Below, piece by piece: positions 18,971 to 23,933 of a stretch of DNA of 23,933 bases (the first letter of the stretch is position 1; the number at the start of each line of letters is the position of its first letter). The position numbers and the translations under genes are program-made. Source of the DNA: Pleurotus ostreatus/Saccharomyces cerevisiae fusant (Eukaryota > Opisthokonta); contig JAMQCK010000417.1 in NCBI GenBank assembly GCA_024196135.1, positions 1 to 23,933 on the forward strand. Direction: 5' to 3'. The notes beneath the pieces are model-generated. The model was not told the DNA's origin. It did not search any database and saw nothing but the letters and a program-made list of their open reading frames with translations.

Positions 18971-20362
18971 TCAATGGCACATAGTCTTGGCGTATACTTC
19001 GGTGGCGAAGCACTAAGGCTGGTATAAGTACAATGGTCGCAAACATCAAGATCGCCGAAGCTTACCGCATAAGAGTCGGCATTCCTTGGCGCGGACGAAT
19101 CGGACAACTTCTGCACCGACTGGCAACCGTAGGCGAGATCCCGAGTATGCGAGAGTGCGTGCGTCAGTTCGTGCAACATCGTCTCGCCGCGGATGTTGCG
19201 CTGGTTCACGCTCGTTGTGGTGCAGAGCTTCTCTGACGGTACTCCGGAGAAGAAGGGCGGGCAGAAGTAGACCTGGGGATGGGTTGGTGTTAGCGCTGGA
19301 ATTGAGCGGTGGACTATCAAGACGCGGCGACCACCATAGGGGCATAGCGACCATCGAGACACAGCGGTTATCGAGCCACTCACGTTTGTATCAGGGAACG
19401 TCGTGTACCCGAGCATGCCCCGCTTACAGGAATCGCGGGGGTCGTCGCAGCTGAGCTGCCTCGAGGGCGATTTCTCGTTCGCCACGCCGTCAAAGACGCT
19501 GGTGACATCGCTCGTCGGAGCGGCGTGATAGTACTGTCTATTTCTCAGTCAAAAAAGACATGAGAACGCGATTGCTACGTACTCACTTGTACAGATCGTC
19601 GCCAACCCCGTGCGTGCCGATGTACGACGAGCTTTGATGGGCAAGAGACTTGGCTTCCTTGTAGGCCGCGTCGATGAAGCTAGCTTTCGCTGGGTCTTTG
19701 CAGGTGGCTGTCGCTCGTTTCTGCTTGGGCGGAGGTGCGATGGGACCATGAAGCGTTACGGTTTGGGCAGTCGGTGGATGCTCGATATCGACGAAATCTG
19801 AGGCCGGCAGTAGAGTGCCATCGTCGTCGAGGATCATGAAGTCTGTCATGGGCTCGAAGGAGTAGACGCCTTCTCCAGTGAATGAGAAGTCATATCTCGA
19901 GGAGACTGGTAGCGAAAGTAAGAATGGCGCAAAGTATGAAGAGCCGACGTGCTCACGATCGGGAACGGCTTCGAGCACCTCTCCTGGTGCCAGCGTGGCA
20001 AAAGCAGACTCGTCAAGGTCGGGAACAGATATAGTGAGCTGAAACAAAGTTGAGTAAAAGCAAAGACAGTGAGGAATGTCGCTTACCCGAATGCCAGTAA
20101 AAGGAACCTCTTCATCGCCCTTCGTAACGCGAAAGGAGTTAGTGGGCAGATCTGTGTCCAGCACGGTCTGATATCTGAGCAGGCGAAGAGTCTGCGTCCC
20201 GGTGTTCGTGACTAGCGCTCGCATTCGCAGGTCTTGGAAGGAAGAGACGTTACTTGAGCCGGTCAAGTCGACCCGAAGCGAGGAGAGCTGCGAGGGGTCA
20301 AAAGGGAAGGAATATGTGGCGCCTACCAGGGCGACGATAAGGATAGAGGTAAGAAAGGGCAT
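18971..20362 (-). CDS. Secreted deuterolysin-type M35 metalloprotease (preproprotein)
   Basis: Five exons, complement(join(18971..19012, 19066..19272, 19384..19537, 19587..20038, 20087..20362)), encode 376 residues. A signal peptide (MPFLTSILIVALVGATYSF) leads a propeptide of about 180 residues. This ends at a Lys-Arg site (199-200), after which a mature enzyme of 176 residues begins with ATATC, the usual deuterolysin size. Zinc ligands and base are seen as His328-Glu329-Leu-Thr-His332, with the aspzincin Asp339 in the motif TRDLAYGC. The end shows NADSY followed, after the last intron, by CFATEVY, as in peptidyl-Lys metalloendopeptidases. Such enzymes are exported and degrade basic proteins outside the cell. 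The first intron (48 nt) keeps the frame open if retained. The start is the ATG at 20362, the only one that gives a clean signal peptide. Confidence 0.92.
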
Positions 20363-20837
20363 GAAAAAAGTGGGAGAATGCAGGTATCTGAGCACTTGTC
20401 TTACCTACGCGAGCGCGTTTTATACGCGAAGGCCAGGCGAGTCAGGGAGGGCGCGCCGTCTGAAACATCGCGAGACGCGACTCACATCCAGGGAATAGGG
20501 TCAGGTCTCGGAGTCCCTTATATCATAAATCAGGTAGACGCGCAGGAAAATTTGTCAGACTTTGAATTAGAGGCCTGAATCCTGCGTGCTTCGGGAAGAC
20601 GTTCAGGGACTCGAGCGTCCTCATGCAATGCAGCGATCAGTCAACGTTTTTCTCAGGTATCATGAATGACGCATGTTCGTCTACCACCAGTGCGAGTGAC
20701 GGCCTGCGAAAACCTAGCAGAAGCGTGCCTAAGAGGCGTGTCTTGGTTCGAGACGAGGCGCGTTTGTTTGCTCGTATTGACCCCATCATTGGTTGCGTGC
20801 GCGGCACGTGCAATTTGTGGGTCCGTCTTGTACCACC
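20363..20837. promoter_or_regulatory. Divergent promoter region, M35 protease / WDR83
   Basis: 475 bp separate two divergent start codons. The protease side has a TATA box. The WDR83 side carries an upstream frame, ATG at 20623, whose TGA (20839-20841) overlaps the main ATG. No further gene was recognised. Confidence 0.5.
20418..20424 (-). promoter_or_regulatory. Putative TATA box of the M35 protease gene
   Basis: The minus strand reads TATAAAA about 56 bp upstream of the ATG at 20362. This position fits a short 5' untranslated region, and a strong TATA element is common for regulated secreted enzymes. Confidence 0.55.
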
Positions 20838-21971
20838 ATGACCAGCGACGGCGGCGTCCCCCGCACCCCCCACGTCACCCTCAAAGGCCACCGCGGCCCC
20901 ATCCACGTCGCCCGCTACGCCAAAGGCGCCGCCAAATACGCCCTCACCGCCGGCCAGGACCGCACCGTGCGCCTCTGGAACGCGGGCACGGGCGCCGAAA
21001 TCAAGACCTACGCCGCGCACGGCTACGAGGTCCTCGGCCTCGCCGTCGCGCACGATAATGCGAAGTTCGCTAGTGGGGGCGGGGATAGGTCGGTGTTTGT
21101 GTGGGATGTGACCAGTGGGCAGACGATCCGGCGGCTGTCGGGACATTTGGCGAGGGTGAATTGCGTGGAGTTTAATGGGGATGCGACGGTGGTGGCGAGT
21201 GGGTCGTTTGATGCGAGTGTAAGGTTGTGGGATTTGAAGTCGCAGTCGAGGACGCCGATACAGGTGCTGGATGAGTCGAGGGATGCGGTGCAGGCGCTTG
21301 TTGTCGGTGCTACAAGCATCATCTCCGGGAGCGTAGATGGCCATATACGGACCTACGACCTTCGCATGGGTGAGCTGAGGTCAGATTATATGGGCAGTAA
21401 GTCTTCTCTGTACTCTACGGTCGAACCCGTTTACTGAGGATTTGATATAGACCCAGTTGTCGGTCTTGCATTAAGCGCGGACGGTCAAACTCTCCTGGTC
21501 ACCACGCTCGACAGCACAGTCCGTCTGATGGACATGTCGACTGGGAAAATGTTGAACAGCTTCACTGGACACAACAACAATGACTATCGCTGTCGCGCGT
21601 GCTTCGGGCATAATGAGGCAACCGTCATATGCGGCGACGAGGATGGCGCGGTATGGGCATGGGATCTGCTGGAGGTACGGGTTTCATACAATGTCAGAAA
21701 TATCAACTGACCAAAACGTCGCCCAGGCCAAGCCGCTTGCGCCAAATCCACCGCCAAAGGTAAGCGCTGGCATGTTCTGAGTCCTGACATAGCCGCAGTT
21801 GCTCATTCTATCGCAGGTACACAACAAAATGATAACATGGACGGAGCACCATCCTGTCGAAGCCTCCGAGCTTCTGACCGCCAGTGGCGATGGTACAGCC
21901 ATCGTATGGCGAGGAAAATGTGAGCACATTTGTGTTCGATCCTCCTCGCATTCACTGACCTTTTGACAGGA
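20838..21971 (+). CDS. wdr83: WD40-repeat protein, WDR83/MORG1-like
   Basis: Coding exons are 20838..21396, 21451..21674, 21727..21759 and 21817..21919, with the stop codon completed at 21970-21971, giving 306 residues. Seven WD40 blades are visible with repeated GH and WD dipeptides: LKGHRGPIHVARY, DRTVRLWN, GYEVLGLAV, SGGGDRSVFVWDV, GHLARVNCVEFN, SGSVDGHIRTYDLRMG, LDSTVRLMD and DEDGAVWAWDLLE. The pattern SGGGD...WDV...SGQ and YDLRMG matches WDR83 (MAPK organiser 1), a cytosolic and nuclear beta-propeller scaffold also found with spliceosomes. After WRGK the model uses a 50-nt intron (21920-21969), so that TGA is split T/GA; without this splice, 15 more residues follow. The terminal exon choice is the least certain part. 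Confidence 0.92.
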
Positions 21972-22075
21972 TCCAAGGGTATACTGTTACTTACATGTAT
22001 TTTCTGCTTATACTTAAGACTGCTGCTCTGCGGACCACTCCGTACGAGGCGCGTCGACGACAACTCTGCCGAGCT

Positions 22076-22599
22076 CTATCCACTGCTCGGCTCTCGCCCT
22101 TGCTCCTTCGTCCCCTCGTGGGTTTCTCGAACCGCGTGATCCCAAAGGTTGATGTCTAGATCAGGTGTCGCGCGCGCCAACAAGGCTTTCAGCACGATTT
22201 CTGTATGAAGTTGCGCTGCGGCATTGCGTGCTTGCAAGAACTGTTCGGAAATGGTATTCTGCGACGCGATTAGGGCTCCGAAGTCAAGTGGTTAGAGGGT
22301 TCCCTTACCTCGAATTTCTCCAGATACCCAGTGACCATCACACATCCTTGAAGAGCTTCAAGGATCCACGTGTCCGCGCACAACGTCAGATCGACGAGGA
22401 GGGCGGCGTCTTTGTTGTCAACGATGCCCAAACATGTTGGTGAGTCGTAGGCGAGGAGGCTGCATGGGGTAGTTGATTTAACTGTAGAGAATTTGTGACC
22501 ACCAGCGACTTACCGACCAGCAACTCGCACCTTTTGCCCAAGGGCGTGGTCTGCCACCGAAGTGATGGTGGCGGTTATGGCGGGCTCCTTCTGGGACAT
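22076..22599 (-). CDS. ten1: TEN1-like CST telomere-capping subunit (OB fold)
   Basis: Three exons, complement(join(22076..22258, 22309..22459, 22514..22599)), encode 139 residues. The protein opens MSQKEPAITATITSV, then GQKVRVAGRLLAYDSPT, GIVDNKDAALLVDLTLC, and WILEALQGCVMVTGYLEKFE, and ends with a helix containing PDLDINLWDHAVRE. A small single OB fold of this length with VRVAGR, a short-strand pair, VMVTGYLE and a final LDLxLWD helix is the layout of TEN1. TEN1 pairs with STN1 (and CTC1 or Cdc13) to cap telomeres and help fill in the C-strand. Exons are short, so no long open frame marks the gene; splice phases (2, 0) fit and donors are GTAAGT and GTAAGG. An RPA3-like OB protein is the main alternative. 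It converges on WDR83 (104 bp apart). Confidence 0.74.
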
Positions 22600-22759
22600 C
22601 TTCGAGAACCCCAGTCGTGGAAGCCCTTGATGAGCTAGTGTCCTTGGTCCTGGATTTTTACTGGAGCACTGCGCGTCCCGTCGACGCTGAACTGGACTTG
22701 ATGTCGGCGTCCAAGTTCAACTCACGTCGCATGATCACTCGGCACCGATTGAGTAGGGC

Positions 22760-22784
22760 CACGTGGGCGGCGATGCGCCACGTG
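22760..22784. promoter_or_regulatory. Tandem CACGTG (G-box/E-box) pair
   Basis: GCCACGTGGG occurs twice in direct repeat, with the palindromic CACGTG cores at 22760-22765 and 22779-22784, 19 bp apart. CACGTG is the classic site for bHLH factors such as Pho4 or Cbf1/USF types. The pair lies about 180-200 bp upstream of the zinc-cluster factor and 160-185 bp upstream of the TEN1-like gene. Confidence 0.55.
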
Positions 22785-22912
22785 GGATGTGATGTCGGGG
22801 AAACATCCCGCTAATCAACCCGGCGCCGATGTGCTGCGTCGCGCCGGCGCTGAGCACGATCGTACGCCCCTGTCCGCGCCACTGCTTGTTCCATACTCTC
22901 ACCTACACTTGT

Positions 22913-22919
22913 TATAAAG
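22913..22919 (+). promoter_or_regulatory. Putative TATA box of the zinc-cluster factor
   Basis: TATAAAG lies 42 bp before the ATG at 22961, in the right orientation and at a plausible distance. Confidence 0.5.
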
Positions 22920-22960
22920 CCAGAAGGGAGATCAGGTAACTTCGCAATATATCTAGCGCT

Positions 22961-23933
22961 ATGCAGGCGTCCTCTTCGCTGGACGCACCTGCGAAGGCTA
23001 AGAAGCGGAGGCTACAAGGTACGCCTCCCCGCGCCCCACGCTCTCGATCAGTTCGCATATAACGATTTCTCGGCTGATAGGTGCCTGCGATATATGCCGG
23101 AGGAGGTCTGTTGACAAGTATGCTTGGCTAGACATGTGTTGACTTTGTCCCTTCCCTCGGGGTGTATCAGGAAAAGTGCGTGGCATGTTCACCTATACAC
23201 CAGGGTTTGTGCTGACGTATATTCCAGTCAAATGTGAGTGGTCGAGATACTACTTACATACAACGTGAATACTGAACCTTGGCTCGCGCAGGCGATAGCG
23301 CGAAGAACCCAGGAGGTCGCTGCAGCAAGTACGTCCGAACTCCCTTTCCCCCACGCACTGCCTCACCTCCGCAGCTGTGTCGCATTCAATTCACACTGCA
23401 CTCACTATGCTATACACGGCAAGGTAGGTCGTACGAGGTTAACACATGAACACCACTGATCCCCTCGCTTGTAGAAGGGGGCCACAGCGTACGTTTGGCT
23501 TCCCTGTTCCCCCATCATGCCACTCACCCTTAGCATGTAGTACCGAAGCAGTGGAGCCTACCCCAGAACGCCTCCGCGAAGTAGAGCGCACTTTTGGCAT
23601 GTCTGTCGAAGACACGAATGACTTCCTCCTGGTTCGTCACTCTTCATCTGTCGAGGGAGTTCACTAAGTTTCATCCTACTAGAATGCGGACACCGATTCG
23701 AGCTTATGCGACTCGAAGACCCTCGTCACCAGCATACTCGACGACGCACACGCCTTCTTCCAATCCGTCGACCTCATCTCCCTTCAAAAAGCCGCCCTCC
23801 GCCTCGCCAAATACGCTCGCAGCCTCGAAGAAACCGCGCAACAGGCCCCCCAGCCGACCAACCCGGACATCACCTACGTCGCCGACGAGGACGTGCCCGA
23901 CCTGACGGTCGCGGACTCGCACGAGGAGCCGAT
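22961..23933 (+). CDS. Zn(II)2Cys6 fungal transcription factor, 3'-partial
   Basis: Nine exons are visible before the window ends: 22961..23018, 23081..23105, 23171..23175, 23228..23233, 23292..23328, 23375..23423, 23475..23488, 23541..23631 and 23693 onward. After a basic start (KAKKRRLQ) they give GACDICRRRKIKCDSAKNPG and then RCSNCVAFNSHCTHY. The six zinc ligands are Cys22, 25, 32, 42, 45 and 52, spaced C-x2-C-x6-C-x9-C-x2-C-x6-C, the exact Gal4-type cluster. Such proteins bind CGG-containing DNA and often have a middle-homology regulatory domain farther on, which is cut off here. Two exons inside the cluster are only 5 and 6 nt long, but any other splicing loses a Cys or shifts the frame. 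Exons 7-8 are less certain. Target genes are unknown. Confidence 0.87.

Larger units (their letters stand above)
22600..22960. promoter_or_regulatory. Divergent promoter region, TEN1-like / zinc-cluster factor
   Basis: 361 bp lie between two divergent start codons. It contains two CACGTG boxes and a TATA element near the transcription factor. No coding exon was recognised. Confidence 0.55.

Noticed and set aside
20637..21344. Minus-strand frame of 235 codons
   Set aside because: It is antisense to the WD40 exon of WDR83, with no recognisable domain.
22281..22304. tcaagtggttagaggg resembles a tRNA D-arm
   Set aside because: No matching acceptor stem, anticodon arm or T-arm follows, and the sequence falls within an intron of the TEN1-like gene.

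Overview
This window is nuclear DNA from a filamentous basidiomycete, most likely an Agaricomycete. Genes are dense and broken by many short introns of about 46-65 nt with GTRNGT-type donors and CTRAY-type branch sites. F-box/leucine-rich and kinase-like families of the kind expanded in mushroom-forming fungi are present, as is a subfamily-C-like GH45 protein. No tRNA, rRNA, CRISPR array or recognisable transposon was seen. The gene models were built by hand, by joining exons until splice phase and family homology agreed; no search or transcript data were available.

Layout, left to right. A 5'-truncated F-box/LRR-type gene (+, to 1622) faces a GNAT acetyltransferase (-, 1849-2463). Next is the SAGA histone acetyltransferase GCN5 (-, 2790-5073, six exons), which shares a 193-bp divergent promoter with a secreted, probably membrane-anchored GH45-like protein (+, 5267-6333, seven exons). 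Then come an F-box gene carrying one in-frame stop (-, 6383-8264), a Ser/Pro-rich protein of unknown function (-, 8667-9648) and a 1.4-kb stretch with no recognised gene. A nucleoplasmin-like FKBP prolyl isomerase (-, 11051-13591, nine exons, two introns of about 0.5 kb) is divergent, across 143 bp, from ARPC4 of the Arp2/3 complex (+, 13735-14609).

The next block is a tail-to-tail pair of paralogous fungal protein kinase-like genes (+, 15010-16571; -, 16920-18599). One copy has lost the catalytic loop Asp. It is followed by a deuterolysin-type M35 metalloprotease (-, 18971-20362), a WDR83/MORG1-like WD40 protein (+, 20838-21971), a compact gene resembling the telomere protein TEN1 (-, 22076-22599), and the start of a Zn(II)2Cys6 transcription factor (+, from 22961) that runs off the window.

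Most genes are unrelated housekeeping or family members, not a pathway. GCN5, the NPL-FKBP, TEN1 and the zinc-cluster factor act in chromatin, telomeres or transcription. GH45 and M35 are secreted degradative proteins. No defence island or new multi-gene system is evident. The parts most worth following up are the kinase/pseudokinase pair, the micro-exons inside the zinc cluster, the single-codon first exon of ARPC4, the PCAF_N-like N-terminus of GCN5 and the interrupted F-box gene.
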